Origin: Anaerolineales bacterium | GTDB lineage: Bacteria > Chloroflexota > Anaerolineae > Anaerolineales > Villigracilaceae | NCBI GenBank assembly: GCA_020851785.1 | Contig: JADZCC010000039.1 | Span: 43,710 to 107,709 of the forward strand | DNA length: 64,000 nt | Reading direction: 5' to 3' | In this document: positions 15,034 to 24,677 of the stretch, piece after piece | Position numbering within the stretch: position 1 is the stretch's first letter | How the letters are laid out: each line of letters begins with the position of its first letter | Position numbers and translations under genes: made by a program | Notes under the pieces: generated by a model | Database searches by the model: none | Seen by the model: the letters and a program-made list of their open reading frames with translations, nothing else | Told to the model about the DNA's origin: nothing

Positions 15034-16296
15034 TTATTTCTGAATTGCAGTTTGTAGTTGAGTGAAATCGGTCATCCACGAAATGGTATTGACGAAATCG
15101 GCCAGCGTGGGGCTTTGCGCGCGCAGGGCGCGCACGGCCGGGCCGACTGGGTCTTCGCCTGCGGCTCCGCCGGGAGAATCGGCGTAGGCCCCATAGAAGG
15201 CAAAATAAGCCTGGTTAATTTTACGAATCAAGTAGCCGTTTTGGAGGAAGACTTGTCGGCGGGCTTCCATGTAGGCTTCGGCTTGATCAATCTCTCCGGC
15301 TTTGAGCAGTTCCTCGGCGTGGACGCGGGTGAGGTACATTTCGGCGCGGAAGTCGAAGGTGGTTTGGGTGGGGGGAGCGCTGAACGGGTTGAGAATCAGG
15401 CTGGAGGTTAAGGGCGAAGCGTTAGCCAACTCTGGGTAATATTTCTGAAAGACGAGCGTCCCAATTTCATCTCCGGCAATCGAGGCGGTGGTTTCGTTCA
15501 TCGTGCGGATGGCCGGGTCGCTGGAGTATAAAAAGCCCAGCGGACGAAGCGTGAGGTAGTTGTGAATCCATTCGTGCGAGATGGTGTTGAGGAGCCAGTG
15601 CAGGTCTGTGGTGCGCATGACCATGGTGGGGTACACGCCAATGCCGCCCACCGGCACAACCAGCGAGGACGTGTTCAAGGCGCGGTCAATGTTGGTTTCC
15701 AGCCTGGCCTGCTCGTCAACGGGGAGGAGCGGGTCGAGGGAGATGTTGGCGATTTGTTCGATTCGGTCGCGCGGCGAGACGATCAGCGCGTAGGGCAGTG
15801 GCGTGGAATGATAGAGTAGGCTGGGGATGGGTTGCCCAAAAGCGGTGAGCCCCAACTCTTTGAGGACGACGCTGACTTGTTCCTGAAGGATGGCTTCGGC
15901 AAAGGGCGCGAGTTCGTTTTGGTTGGCGTAATCCGTTTTGAGGATGGCGCGTAAGTTGGCGGAAACGGATTCTTTATCCGCGATGTTTGGGTCGGCGTAA
16001 ATTTGTTGCAGTTGATTTTCTTCATCTAAAATTTTTCTGGTGACGCGCAGGTATTGGGCGACGATTACTTTTTGATCTTCACGGCTGAGGGTTTGTTCGG
16101 CGCCGATGGAGTTGGCTTGTAGCTTGAGCAGGGCCGCGTCTGTCGTCCAGGCGACGTAATTAAATTCCAAGTCGCGGGTGTAAGCGCGGATTTTTTCAAT
16201 CTGATCGGTGAGTGGGGGGGCGCTGTAACTAAAGAGGGCGGCGAAAATGAAGAAGATGAAGGAAAACTCCAACCCGCGAACGATGTGACGAAACAT
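15034..16296 (-). CDS. Membrane-anchored protein with HExxH motif, putative metallopeptidase
   Basis: A 420-aa protein with one N-terminal hydrophobic segment (about residues 8-26, IFFIFAALFSYSAP), followed by a large extracytoplasmic region. Residues near 240 read SHEWIHNYL, an HExxH zinc motif, and a possible third ligand lies about 25 residues later in ETTASIAGDEIG. This spacing suits a gluzincin-type peptidase. The early part (60-160) is helical and charged. I recognise no named family. The start at 16296 is chosen because a TATAAT box lies 7 nt upstream; a frame extended 30 codons further has no support. Confidence 0.75.
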   Translation of the reverse strand: MFRHIVRGLEFSFIFFIFAALFSYSAPPLTDQIEKIRAYTRDLEFNYVAWTTDAALLKLQANSIGAEQTLSREDQKVIVAQYLRVTRKILDEENQLQQIYADPNIADKESVSANLRAILKTDYANQNELAPFAEAILQEQVSVVLKELGLTAFGQPIPSLLYHSTPLPYALIVSPRDRIEQIANISLDPLLPVDEQARLETNIDRALNTSSLVVPVGGIGVYPTMVMRTTDLHWLLNTISHEWIHNYLTLRPLGFLYSSDPAIRTMNETTASIAGDEIGTLVFQKYYPELANASPLTSSLILNPFSAPPTQTTFDFRAEMYLTRVHAEELLKAGEIDQAEAYMEARRQVFLQNGYLIRKINQAYFAFYGAYADSPGGAAGEDPVGPAVRALRAQSPTLADFVNTISWMTDFTQLQTAIQK

Positions 16297-16303
16297 GCAA
16301 GGG

Positions 16304-16309
16304 ATTATA
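16304..16309 (-). promoter_or_regulatory. -10 box (TATAAT) for leaderless start
   Basis: A perfect TATAAT on the minus strand, 7 nt before the ATG at 16296, with no Shine-Dalgarno between. Confidence 0.5.
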
Positions 16310-16495
16310 ACAAAGGCTAATTTACGGGCGATTAAGGTTGGGTGAGAAGGTGATGGAAAGGCGGACCTGAAACCGCGGCAATGCACTAAAATAAGCCAGA
16401 GGTTGATTTCTCCATAAAATATCCATATTGTTTGATTAAACTTTGCGCGCTGTCCTGCGTATACCTGATAACTGAAATTCCGTGGAGTGTATAGA

Positions 16496-17755
16496 ATGAA
16501 GAAATTTTTTGCAAGATTTTCCCGTAAAACGTGGATTGTAGTTGGCGTGGTTGGCGTAGTGATCCTCGCTATTTTGTTTATGGCCCTAAACCCTGGCGAA
16601 GCGCCAGAGACGTATCAAACCGCCAAGGCGGAGCGCGGCAATTTGGCGGCGACCGTTGGCGCGACGGGCACCGTCCGCGCGAAGCAGAGCGCGACGCTGA
16701 CCTGGTCCACCACTGGGACGGTCGGCGCGGTCAATGCGGAAGTGGGTCAGCGTGTGGCGCGCGGCGATATTTTGGCCAGCCTGGATCAGCAGTCGCTGAA
16801 TCAGAGCGTGATTATGGCCGAGGCCGATTTAGTCACCGCCCAAAAAGCTTTGGAAGATTTGTTGGATTCTGGCACAGCCAGCGCGCAAGCCGCCAGAGAT
16901 TTGGACGCGGCGGAGGACGCTTACGAGAAGGCGTATAACTATCGCAAGGGGCTGAATGGAAAGATTACGATTGCCGAAACGTATCTAGAGCATGGCGTTC
17001 CCAAAGTCCGTTACACCAAAGGCTATGCCGACGCTGAAACGATTAAGGACGCCGATCAAAAACTGGCGTTGGCGGAAGCCAAACTAAACGATGCGAAACG
17101 CGCCTATGAACGCGTGAAAGACGGCGCCGACCCAGCGGATGTGGCGGCGGCCGAGGCGCGCGTGGCGGCGGCTAAAGCCACTTTGGCGCAGGCGGCTATC
17201 ATTGCCCCGTTTAGCGGCGTGGTGACGCAAGCCTCTCCGTTTGTGGGCGATCAAGTCAGCGTGGGGACTTCCGCTTTTCGGATTGACGATCTCTCCAATT
17301 TGCTGGTGGATGTGCAGGTCTCGGAAGTGGATATTAATAACCTTAGCGTGGGGCAGGCGGCCACTTTGACTTTTGACGCGATTGCCGGAAAGGAATACGC
17401 GGGTCAGGTGGTGCAGGTGGGGCAGGCCGGAGACGCCGTGCAAGGCGTGGTGAATTTTACGGTGACGGTCCAACTCACCGACGCAGACGAAGCCATCAAG
17501 CCCGGCATGACCGTGGCTGTGAACATTGTGGTCAACGAGGTCAAAGACGCGATTCTAATTCCCAACCGCGCTGTCCGTGTGGTGAATGGGCAGAGGGTGG
17601 TGTATCTGCTGGTGAATGGCCAGCCGCTGGAAGTTAAGGTGACGCTCGGCGCTTCTTCAGATACGCACAGCGTTTTAACCAACGGCGATATTAAAGAAGG
17701 CGATGCCATCATCCTTAATCCGCCAACCATGAACATGCTCATCTTTGGAGGCTAG
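16496..17755 (+). CDS. Periplasmic-adaptor-type efflux subunit (MacA/HlyD family)
   Basis: A 419-aa membrane-fusion protein: one N-terminal membrane anchor (residues 16-35), a split biotinyl-lipoyl domain (about 50-95 and 225-260, with ATVGATGTV and [10 protein letters not shown]), an Ala/Asp/Lys-rich coiled-coil hairpin (95-225), a beta-barrel and membrane-proximal domain at the C-terminus. It links to the ABC ATPase and permease encoded directly downstream, 1 bp away. In a bacterium probably lacking a classical outer membrane it may work as an extracytoplasmic accessory domain. Start at 16496 (MKKFF) follows GGAG; a GTG 9 bases earlier is possible. Confidence 0.9.
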   Translation: MKKFFARFSRKTWIVVGVVGVVILAILFMALNPGEAPETYQTAKAERGNLAATVGATGTVRAKQSATLTWSTTGTVGAVNAEVGQRVARGDILASLDQQSLNQSVIMAEADLVTAQKALEDLLDSGTASAQAARDLDAAEDAYEKAYNYRKGLNGKITIAETYLEHGVPKVRYTKGYADAETIKDADQKLALAEAKLNDAKRAYERVKDGADPADVAAAEARVAAAKATLAQAAIIAPFSGVVTQASPFVGDQVSVGTSAFRIDDLSNLLVDVQVSEVDINNLSVGQAATLTFDAIAGKEYAGQVVQVGQAGDAVQGVVNFTVTVQLTDADEAIKPGMTVAVNIVVNEVKDAILIPNRAVRVVNGQRVVYLLVNGQPLEVKVTLGASSDTHSVLTNGDIKEGDAIILNPPTMNMLIFGG

Positions 17756-17756
17756 G

Positions 17757-18467
17757 ATGGAAGATTGGGTGATTGAAGCCCGTGATTTGCGTAAAACCTA
17801 TCGCATGGGCGAATTTGATGTGGAAGCCTTGCGCGGCGTTTCTTTTCATGTGAAGCGCGGCGAGGTGGTTTCCATCATGGGGCCTTCCGGCTCCGGGAAA
17901 TCCACGATGATGAATACGCTCGGCTGTCTGGATCGCCCCACCTCGGGCGAATATATCCTCGACGGCGAATCGGTGGGCGCGATGAACGACGATCAACTGG
18001 CCAGCGTGCGGAATCGCAAAGTGGGTTTTGTCTTTCAAAGTTTTAATTTGCTTTCGCGCCTCACCGCAATTGGCAATGTGGAATTGCCCTTGCGCTATGC
18101 CGGGCTGACAGAAGGCCGCCGCGAAAAGGCCATCGCCTCGCTGGAAGCGGTAGGCCTCAAAGACCGCATGAAGCATCGTCCGTTTGAACTCTCCGGCGGA
18201 CAGCAACAGCGCGTAGCCGTGGCCCGCGCGCTGGTCAACGACCCGGCCATCATCATGGCCGACGAACCGACCGGCAATCTGGATTCAAAAGTGGGGCAGG
18301 AGATTATGAACCTGCTCCTCAACTTAAACAAAGCACGCGGCACAACCCTGGTGATCGTTACGCACGACCCGGGCGTTGCCGAACAAACGCAACGCGTCAT
18401 CCGCCTGCGCGACGGACTGCTCGAATCCGATGGGTATGCGGAACAAGAAGGGAAAGCTAAACCATGA
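17757..18467 (+). CDS. ABC transporter ATP-binding protein (MacB/LolD type)
   Basis: A 236-aa ATPase: Walker [10 protein letters not shown] (about residue 43), Q-loop [13 protein letters not shown], signature [15 protein letters not shown], Walker [13 protein letters not shown] and H-loop VTHD. The Q-loop and the DEPTGNLD form are typical of the MacB/LolD/FtsE subgroup, which pairs with four-helix FtsX-type permeases. An AGGCTAGG site precedes the ATG 1 bp after the adaptor stop. The stop overlaps the permease start as ATGA. Middle gene of a four-gene operon. Confidence 0.93.
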   Translation: MEDWVIEARDLRKTYRMGEFDVEALRGVSFHVKRGEVVSIMGPSGSGKSTMMNTLGCLDRPTSGEYILDGESVGAMNDDQLASVRNRKVGFVFQSFNLLSRLTAIGNVELPLRYAGLTEGRREKAIASLEAVGLKDRMKHRPFELSGGQQQRVAVARALVNDPAIIMADEPTGNLDSKVGQEIMNLLLNLNKARGTTLVIVTHDPGVAEQTQRVIRLRDGLLESDGYAEQEGKAKP

Positions 18468-19723
18468 AACTTTCACAAGCCCTGCTTGAAGCGCTGGAAA
18501 GTTTAAGCGGCAATAAATTACGCTCTGGGTTAACGGTGCTGGGCATTGTGATTGGCGTGGCGGCGGTGATCGCCATGCTCGCGGTTGGGAATGGGGCCCA
18601 AGCCTCGATTACCGGCTCAATCTCCAGCATTGGCACCAACCTGCTCTTCGTCTTTAGCGGCGCGCCGCAAGATCAGGGCGGGCCCGGCGGCGGTGGCGGA
18701 CGAAGTGGCAACAACGTCCGCCCGTTAACGCTGGCGGATGCCGAAGCCATGAGCGACCCATTGGTTGCGCCCTCGGTGGCGCAGGTGGCTCCAGCTTTGC
18801 AAGGCCGCGGCGCCGTCGCCTATGCCGGAGAAAACTCCAGCACAACCATTAACGGCGTAACGCCAACCTATTATGCAGTTCGCAACCTCGAATTAGCCGA
18901 AGGCGAATTTATCAACGAAGAGCATATTTTAGGGCGCATGTCGGTAGTCGTCTTGGGCCCGGATACCGCCGACAATTTATTCGGCCGCCACGAAGGCGTG
19001 GTGGGTGAGACGATTCGCATCGAAGGCCAGCCCTTCCGCGTGATTGGCGTTTTAGTCGCCAAAGGCGGCGGCGCATTCGGCAGTGAAGACGATGGAGTCT
19101 ACGTCCCATTCACTACCGCGCAAGCCCGCCTGCTCAAACATGAATCCTACAATCAGGTGGATATTATCTTCGCCCAGGCCGCTTCCGCCGAAGCCGTGCC
19201 AACCGCAGTCGAAGAAATCTCAGCCGTCCTGCGCCAGCGGCATCGCACGCCGGTCGGCGCGGACGATTTCTCAGTCCTCACGCAACAAGACTTCCTCTCC
19301 ACCTTTTCCGCCATCACCAACGTCCTCACCATCTTCCTCGGCGGCATCGCCGGAATTTCCTTGCTGGTGGGCGGCATCGGCATTATGAACATCATGCTCG
19401 TCTCCGTTTCCGAACGCACGCGCGAAATCGGTTTGCGAAAAGCGCTCGGCGCGCGCAAGCGCGACATCCTCCTGCAATTCCTCACCGAATCGTCCCTGCT
19501 TAGTTTCATCGGCGGCGTCATCGGCATCCTCTTTGGCTGGCTGATCGCTTTCGTCATTGGAAAAATCGCAGTCGCTTCAGGAACCGATTTCGTCCCCATT
19601 GTCGGAAGCAACGCCATCCTGCTTTCCACCAGTTTCTCCGCGGCCATTGGCTTGTTCTTTGGCATTTACCCCGCCAGCCGCGCCGCCAACCTGGAGCCAG
19701 TGGAAGCCCTACGGCACGAATAA
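18464..19723 (+). CDS. ABC transporter permease, MacB/FtsX type
   Basis: A 419-aa permease with helix 1 at about residues 20-42, a large extracytoplasmic MacB-PCD domain (about 45-270, with a Gly-rich loop near 68-78), and three C-terminal helices (about 285-310, 335-365, 375-400). The conserved cytosolic motif [17 protein letters not shown] precedes the third helix and [17 protein letters not shown] ends the protein, both hallmarks of MacB permeases. With the ATPase it forms a mechanotransmission-type transporter; substrate may be a lipoprotein, peptide or small molecule. The stop overlaps the next start by one base. Confidence 0.93.
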   Translation: MKLSQALLEALESLSGNKLRSGLTVLGIVIGVAAVIAMLAVGNGAQASITGSISSIGTNLLFVFSGAPQDQGGPGGGGGRSGNNVRPLTLADAEAMSDPLVAPSVAQVAPALQGRGAVAYAGENSSTTINGVTPTYYAVRNLELAEGEFINEEHILGRMSVVVLGPDTADNLFGRHEGVVGETIRIEGQPFRVIGVLVAKGGGAFGSEDDGVYVPFTTAQARLLKHESYNQVDIIFAQAASAEAVPTAVEEISAVLRQRHRTPVGADDFSVLTQQDFLSTFSAITNVLTIFLGGIAGISLLVGGIGIMNIMLVSVSERTREIGLRKALGARKRDILLQFLTESSLLSFIGGVIGILFGWLIAFVIGKIAVASGTDFVPIVGSNAILLSTSFSAAIGLFFGIYPASRAANLEPVEALRHE

Positions 19724-20430
19724 TGACCAAACCTAAAAACATTTTTTTGATTTTTCTCACAGCCGCGCTTTTGCAAGCCTGCCTGAAATTGCAGATGACG
19801 ATTTCCACGCCCCCCGCCGCGCCCACGCTGGATTCTGCTCCCCAAGCCGAGTCCACGCCCGCGCAAAAACCAACCGCCATCCAAACTTTGGCGCCTGCCC
19901 CAACTCTGGAACTTCCCACGCCCACCGCCACCTTGGCCAGCGTGACCATTACCGCCGTCAAAGGCAACCTCAACATTCGGCGCGGCCCCGGCCTGGCTTA
20001 CAACTCGATTGGCGTTTTATACGAAGGCTCCGCCGTTCAAGTCATTGCCCGCGACGTATTAAGCAAATGGGCGCAGGTGCAAATCCCAAATTCAGATAAA
20101 ACCGGCTGGGTCTCTGTGCTGACCAAATACTCCCAACTCACCGGCGACTTGGATTCCGTCCCCGGCTTCACCACGCAGGATTGGCCAATCATGGCCTATT
20201 TACGAAATTGCACGCATCACCAAATGTACATCATGCCCGGCGAAATCATCCTGCCTTCTTCCTATGCCATCCCCGAAAACGAAATTTCAATCAACCCCGG
20301 CCATTACTTTGTCTACGATCTGGACCTGCCCACCCTGCCCGAAGTGAAGGAGTTTGAAATCCGCGAGGGGCAGGAAATTGAAATTGTGGACGACGGCTCA
20401 GGCGAACATCGCCTTTGCCCAAAGGGCTGA
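19723..20430 (+). CDS. SH3b-domain lipoprotein
   Basis: A 235-aa lipoprotein: signal peptide with lipobox LLQAC, Pro/Thr/Ala-rich linker (about 25-70), a bacterial SH3 domain (about 77-140; GNLNIRRGPGLAYNSIGVL..G..V.V.....KWAQVQ..N.DKTGWV), and a C-terminal beta domain of about 90 residues with no clear match. SH3b domains often bind peptidoglycan or surface polymers. Its TAATG overlap with the permease gene makes it part of the export operon, so it may be an accessory component. Confidence 0.85.
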   Translation: MTKPKNIFLIFLTAALLQACLKLQMTISTPPAAPTLDSAPQAESTPAQKPTAIQTLAPAPTLELPTPTATLASVTITAVKGNLNIRRGPGLAYNSIGVLYEGSAVQVIARDVLSKWAQVQIPNSDKTGWVSVLTKYSQLTGDLDSVPGFTTQDWPIMAYLRNCTHHQMYIMPGEIILPSSYAIPENEISINPGHYFVYDLDLPTLPEVKEFEIREGQEIEIVDDGSGEHRLCPKG

Positions 20431-20456
20431 CAATTCTCCCGCTCTTACGATACAAT
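20427..20456 (+). promoter_or_regulatory. Promoter of serA with leaderless spacing
   Basis: CTGACA (20427-20432), an 18-bp spacer and TACAAT (20451-20456). The ATG at 20464 begins 7 nt after the -10 box and has no Shine-Dalgarno. Confidence 0.6.
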
Positions 20457-20463
20457 CAAGATT

Positions 20464-21405
20464 ATGTCCCCATTCAAAATCCTTATCACCGACGGCTTGG
20501 ATGAAAGCGGACAAGCTGTCCTTCGCTCCTCTCACCAGGTAGATGACCGCACTGGTATTTCCGCAGAGGACCTGCTCAAGGTCATCCCCGAATATGACGC
20601 GCTCATCGTTCGTGGCCGTACAAAAGTCAACGCCGCCGTCTTTCAAGCCGCTTCCAAACTCAAAGCGGTTGGGCGCGCGGGCGTGGGCGTGGATAATATT
20701 GACCTCTCCGCCGCCAAAGAAAAAGGCGTGGCCGTCGTCAACGCGCCGCTCTCCACTTCTTTAGCCGTCGCTGAATTAACCTTTGGGTTAATGCTCGCGC
20801 TGGCCCGTGAAATTCCCCGCGCCGATTCGGCCCTCAAACAAGGCCAATGGATCAAGAAGGAACTGGAAGGCGTGGAATTAAGTGGCAAGACCCTCGGCGT
20901 GATTGGCTTTGGGCGCATTGGCGTGGAAGTGGGCAAACGCGCCGCCGCCTTCGGGATGAATGTCATCGCCTACGACCCGCTCCTCGAAGCCGACGAAATC
21001 CAACGTCGCGGAGCCGAACCGCTGGCCCTCGATGAACTCTACGCCTCGGCCGACTTTATCTCCCTGCATTTACCCTTAAGCATCCAAACCCGCGACATGG
21101 TCGGCGCGAAAGCCTTCTCTCAAATGAAAGACGGCGTGCGTTTGGTGTGCGCGGCGCGTGGCGGCATCATTGACGAAAAAGAATTAGTCAAAGCCCTGAA
21201 CAGCGGCAAAGTGGCTGGCGCGGCTTTAGACGTGTTTACGGAAGAACCGCCCGGCAAGACCGAAGCGGTGTTGCATCCGCGCCTCATCGGCACGCCGCAC
21301 ATTGGCGCGCAAACCGCCGAAGCGCAATCCCGCGCAGGAGACGATATTGCCGCCGAAGTTTTGAACGTTTTGGAAGGCAAACCCTTGCGTTGGAAAGTTG
21401 CCTAA
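20464..21405 (+). CDS. serA: D-3-phosphoglycerate dehydrogenase (short, no ACT domain)
   Basis: A 313-aa NAD-dependent 2-hydroxyacid dehydrogenase. The Rossmann motif GVIGFGRIGVEVG (about residue 144), catalytic Arg in CAARGGIIDE, Glu in DVFTEEPP and His in GTPHIGAQT are all present. The first step of serine synthesis, oxidation of 3-phosphoglycerate, is the likely role because the N-terminus (ITDGLDESG, RAGVGVDNID) matches SerA closely. The C-terminal ACT/ASB regulatory domains are absent, so serine feedback via ACT is not expected. Another hydroxyacid substrate cannot be excluded. Confidence 0.87.
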   Translation: MSPFKILITDGLDESGQAVLRSSHQVDDRTGISAEDLLKVIPEYDALIVRGRTKVNAAVFQAASKLKAVGRAGVGVDNIDLSAAKEKGVAVVNAPLSTSLAVAELTFGLMLALAREIPRADSALKQGQWIKKELEGVELSGKTLGVIGFGRIGVEVGKRAAAFGMNVIAYDPLLEADEIQRRGAEPLALDELYASADFISLHLPLSIQTRDMVGAKAFSQMKDGVRLVCAARGGIIDEKELVKALNSGKVAGAALDVFTEEPPGKTEAVLHPRLIGTPHIGAQTAEAQSRAGDDIAAEVLNVLEGKPLRWKVA

Positions 21406-21440
21406 AGATTTTTAAATCCACCTGAAAATTTAGAGGACCC

Positions 21441-22934
21441 ATGTCTGAAAAATTAAATCAACTCAAAGAAATTCTTGGCGAAGTCTCCGACTTGAACCAT
21501 GCCGCCAGCGTCTTAAGCTGGGATCAGAACGTGAACATGCCCCCAATGGGCGGCGAGGCCCGCGGCCAACAAATGGCCACGCTGGGCAAGATCGCGCAGG
21601 AAAAATTCACCAACGATCAAGTTGGCAAATTAATTGACGAATTGAAAAATCAGTTCCCGCCCGCTTCAGACGAAGCTAATTTGGTGCGCGTAACCGCCCG
21701 AAATTACGATAAGGCCAAACGCGTTCCCGCAAGTTTTGTCGCCGAACAGGCCCTCGCCACCGCCAAATCCTTTGACGCCTGGGTCGAGGCCAAAGGCAAA
21801 TCTGATTTTTCCATTTTCCAACCACATCTGGAGAAAATGGTCGAACTCGTTCAACGTTACATTTCATTCTTTCCGGCGGGCAACCATCCCTACGACACGT
21901 TGTTGGACGATTTCGAACCCGGCATGAAAACCTCCGAAGTGCAGGAAATTTTCAGCGCCCTGCGCCCCAAACAGGTGGATTTGCTCAAGAAGATTAAATC
22001 TGCCAAACAAGTCAAAGCCGACTTTCTCCACAAAAAATATAACGAGAAAAAAGTTTGGGATTTTAGCGAAACCATCATTACCCAATTTGGCTACGACTGG
22101 AAGCGCGGCCGTCAAGACAAGGCTCCGCATCCCTTTGAAACCTCATTCAGCGTTAACGACGTGCGCATTACCAACCGCTTTGAAGCCGACAATCCGCTGG
22201 CTACATTGTTTAGCGCCATGCACGAAGCCGGCCATGCCCTGTACGAACAGGGCGTAAACCCGGCCTACGAAAGAACCTCGCTGGCGAACGGCGTTTCGCT
22301 GGCCGTACACGAATCGCAATCGCGCATGTGGGAAAACCTGGTGGGGCGCTCCCTCCCGTTTTGGGAATACTTCTTCCCGCAAATTAAGAAACTATTCCCG
22401 GCGCAACTTGCGGGCGTCAACGTCAAGTCCTTCTATAAAGCCATCAATAAAGTGGAGCCTACCTTTATCCGCGTCAACGCCGACGAAGCCACCTACAACC
22501 TGCACGTCATGCTCCGCCTCGAACTTGAAATTGGCATGGTGGACGGCACGATGAAGGTCAAAGACCTGCCCGAAATTTGGAACGCAAAAATGCAGGAATA
22601 CCTGGGCATTACTCCGCCTGATAACGCGCGCGGCGTTTTACAAGACGTGCATTGGTCCAGCGGGCTGATTGGCTACTTTTCCACGTACGCGCTGGGCAAC
22701 CTCGTCTCCGCGCAGTTGTGGGAGAAAATCAACAAGGATATTAAAGGGCTGGACGACCAGATTCGTGCAGGTCAATTTGAAACCCTGCTGGGTTGGTTGC
22801 GCGAGAAGATTCACGTGCATGGCCGCAAGTATGACCCGCAAGACCTCGTTCAAAAAATTACCGGCTCCAAAATTGACCCAACCGCCTACACTCGCTACCT
22901 CACCCGCAAATATTCCGATATTTATGGGCTGTAA
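21441..22934 (+). CDS. M32-family metallocarboxypeptidase (carboxypeptidase Taq type)
   Basis: A 497-aa cytosolic zinc carboxypeptidase, full length for the family. The zinc motif HEAGH is at about residues 260-264 in SAMHEAGHALYEQG, followed by the M32 signature HESQSRMWENLVG containing the third ligand. Other family blocks include SWDQNVNMPP near the N-terminus and GYFSTYALGNLVSAQ near the C-terminus. It trims C-terminal residues from peptides, with broad specificity. The gene is followed by a clear intrinsic terminator. Start ATG has a weak GAGGA site 6-10 nt upstream. Confidence 0.93.
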   Translation: MSEKLNQLKEILGEVSDLNHAASVLSWDQNVNMPPMGGEARGQQMATLGKIAQEKFTNDQVGKLIDELKNQFPPASDEANLVRVTARNYDKAKRVPASFVAEQALATAKSFDAWVEAKGKSDFSIFQPHLEKMVELVQRYISFFPAGNHPYDTLLDDFEPGMKTSEVQEIFSALRPKQVDLLKKIKSAKQVKADFLHKKYNEKKVWDFSETIITQFGYDWKRGRQDKAPHPFETSFSVNDVRITNRFEADNPLATLFSAMHEAGHALYEQGVNPAYERTSLANGVSLAVHESQSRMWENLVGRSLPFWEYFFPQIKKLFPAQLAGVNVKSFYKAINKVEPTFIRVNADEATYNLHVMLRLELEIGMVDGTMKVKDLPEIWNAKMQEYLGITPPDNARGVLQDVHWSSGLIGYFSTYALGNLVSAQLWEKINKDIKGLDDQIRAGQFETLLGWLREKIHVHGRKYDPQDLVQKITGSKIDPTAYTRYLTRKYSDIYGL

Positions 22935-22949
22935 TTTGAACTGATTAAC

Positions 22950-22983
22950 AAGATGCCCGTTCGCTTGGGCATCTTTTCTTTTT
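22950..22983 (+). terminator. Intrinsic terminator after the M32 carboxypeptidase gene
   Basis: An 8-bp stem AGATGCCC/GGGCATCT (22951-22958 and 22967-22974) with an 8-nt loop and a T-rich tail. The tail ends directly at the next gene's start codon. Confidence 0.8.
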
Positions 22984-22984
22984 G

Positions 22985-23923
22985 ATGATGATCACACGCA
23001 AACTTTTCCTCTTCGCGGCCGGCCTCACGCTGATTTCTGCCTGCGCGCCCCAGGCCAGTTCCGCGCCGACGGCCTACCCGCCGGAATACATTCCCACAGC
23101 CGTGGCGCTCACCGGTCAGGCCATCTTCGCCACCGCCGACGCGCTGACCGCGGCCGTGGTCCCCACGCAAACGGCCCTGCCCACAGAAACGCCCATCCCG
23201 GCCACGGCTTTGCCCAGCCCCACGCCCACCTTTGCTCCGGGCTTTACCAAATTCGCGCAGATTCGTTTTATTTCGCCGGGGCCCATGTCCAGCGTCATCT
23301 CGCCGCTGAAACTGCAGGTGATGATTGTTTCCGGCGAGAGCGAAATCGTCAAAGTGGATTTGCTTGGAGAAAACGGGCGCCTGCTTCAGCGCGGCCTGGA
23401 GCGCGTAGCGCGCAATCCCAGCGGCGGAAATTATCGCAGTTTTGAAATGGAGTTTGAAATCCGCGCCGTTTCCGAAAATGGCTACATCCGCATCAGTTCC
23501 AAAGACGATCATGGGCGCTTGCAGGCGTTGAACACCATGCCGGTCTTGCTCTATTCGATTGGCGACGCGCAAATTAACCCGGTGGGCAATATGATTTATG
23601 AACGCGTTTCATTGGATGGTTTGCGGGATGGCGATGAGGTGAGCGGGGGCGTGATCAACCTGAAAGGGATGATTTGGCCGGTCAACGATACGCCGGTTTT
23701 TGTGGAGGCGCTGAAAGAGGATGGCACGCCGTTGAGCGCGCGCGTTTTGAACTTTACCGGCACAGAGACCCAACCTTTTGAAACCACCCTGCCTTATAAA
23801 ATTACCGAGCCAACGCCAGTGCGCCTGACGTTCCGTCAGGACAGCCCGGCATTAAGCAACAGCGACCCGGACTTGAAACAGTTGGTTTACGTGTACACGC
23901 TGGAGCTATTACTGAACCCTTAA
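22985..23923 (+). CDS. Lipoprotein of unknown function
   Basis: A 312-aa lipoprotein with lipobox LISACA, a Thr/Pro/Ala linker (about residues 25-85) and a beta-rich region with two repeats around ISPGPMSSVISPLKLQVMI and VINLKGMIWPVNDTPVFVEAL. These resemble extracellular Ig-like/bacterial spore-germination immunoglobulin-like folds. No catalytic motif is seen. ATGs at 22985 and 22988 are both possible; neither has a ribosome binding site, and the T-tract of the preceding terminator abuts the start. A promoter is not obvious. Confidence 0.75.
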   Translation: MMITRKLFLFAAGLTLISACAPQASSAPTAYPPEYIPTAVALTGQAIFATADALTAAVVPTQTALPTETPIPATALPSPTPTFAPGFTKFAQIRFISPGPMSSVISPLKLQVMIVSGESEIVKVDLLGENGRLLQRGLERVARNPSGGNYRSFEMEFEIRAVSENGYIRISSKDDHGRLQALNTMPVLLYSIGDAQINPVGNMIYERVSLDGLRDGDEVSGGVINLKGMIWPVNDTPVFVEALKEDGTPLSARVLNFTGTETQPFETTLPYKITEPTPVRLTFRQDSPALSNSDPDLKQLVYVYTLELLLNP

Positions 23924-23928
23924 AACGG

Positions 23929-23956
23929 TTTACAAAATAAATTGAAATGGTATAAT
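23929..23956 (+). promoter_or_regulatory. tRNA-Pro promoter
   Basis: TTTACA (23929-23934), a 16-bp spacer and an extended -10, TGGTATAAT (core 23951-23956). The mature tRNA begins 13 nt downstream of the -10 box. Confidence 0.75.
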
Positions 23957-23968
23957 TCGCGGGCTATT

Positions 23969-24042
23969 CGGGGTGTGGCTCAGACCGGTAGAGCGCGCGG
24001 TTCGGGTCCGCGAGGTCCCGGGTTCAAATCCCGGCACCCCGA
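23969..24042 (+). tRNA. tRNA-Pro (anticodon CGG)
   Basis: A complete 74-nt cloverleaf: acceptor CGGGGTG/CACCCCG, D-arm GCTC...GAGC, anticodon stem CGCGG/CCGCG with loop TTCGGGT (anticodon CGG at loop positions 3-5), 5-nt variable region, T-arm CCGGG-TTCAAAT-CCCGG, discriminator A. The 3' CCA is not encoded, so it must be added by tRNA nucleotidyltransferase. Confidence 0.97.
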
Positions 24043-24054
24043 CACAGCAGGACG

Positions 24055-24082
24055 AGACTCCCCACCCGAGGGAGTCTTTTTT
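24055..24082 (+). terminator. Intrinsic terminator after tRNA-Pro
   Basis: A 7-bp stem GACTCCC/GGGAGTC (24056-24062 and 24070-24076) with a 7-nt loop and six T residues. Confidence 0.88.
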
Positions 24083-24086
24083 GTCC

Positions 24087-24677
24087 CTACTCAATGTTGA
24101 TCTTTAGTTCTTCCCAGGTTGCTCCAAGCCCCAGGTGAGCGACCCAGCCTTCGATGTACTTTAGGTCAAGGCTATCTTTATTGGCCTTCAAAATCGCGCT
24201 AATATCCCGGGCGTGTTTAGGTTGGCTACTTAATCCCAGATAGATCAGCTTGTAGATAATCAAATCTTCTGGCGTGTGAACAAATACTTTCCCAATGGGC
24301 GGACCATAATCCACGAGGACCCGACGTTTGAAGGCGCTCTGACGTAGCGTATCGCCATCTCGCATCAGATAAATATCTGCCTTGAGCCCGCTGTGCATGT
24401 GAATCGCATTCAAGGGAATATCTGCGCGATCTTCGGCAAGCGTATCCAGAATAATGTCCGCAGGGACGAGCATATCCCGTTTTTCAAGTTCTTTGGAGAA
24501 CTTCCCAATGGTTTTGATGGGCAGGTTAATCACGACATCCAAATCCTGAGTGGCCCGCGGCTCTCCCCAGGCCCATTCTGCAATCGCCCCGCCGATCAGA
24601 TAGTCCACTTTGGAGGCTTTTAAGGCTTCAAGAATCAGCTTAAGGAAACTCGTAATATCCAGAGTCTTTTTGTTCAT
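24087..24677 (-). CDS. Nucleotidyltransferase-fold protein, putative toxin of a TA pair
   Basis: A 196-aa soluble protein with a minimal nucleotidyltransferase fold. GGAIAEWAWGEPRATQDLDV carries the GG loop and paired Asp residues (about residues 28-47), and a third acidic residue lies in LKADIYLM (about 100). The C-terminal helical half contains VHTPEDLIIYKL and ARDISAIL, seen in DUF6036/AbiEii-like nucleotidyltransferases. It overlaps the upstream wHTH gene by 4 bp. By analogy with Rv0078A/B-like and AbiE systems the pair may be a toxin-antitoxin module, in which this protein would modify tRNA or another substrate. Function is inferred. Confidence 0.8.
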   Translation of the reverse strand: MNKKTLDITSFLKLILEALKASKVDYLIGGAIAEWAWGEPRATQDLDVVINLPIKTIGKFSKELEKRDMLVPADIILDTLAEDRADIPLNAIHMHSGLKADIYLMRDGDTLRQSAFKRRVLVDYGPPIGKVFVHTPEDLIIYKLIYLGLSSQPKHARDISAILKANKDSLDLKYIEGWVAHLGLGATWEELKINIE

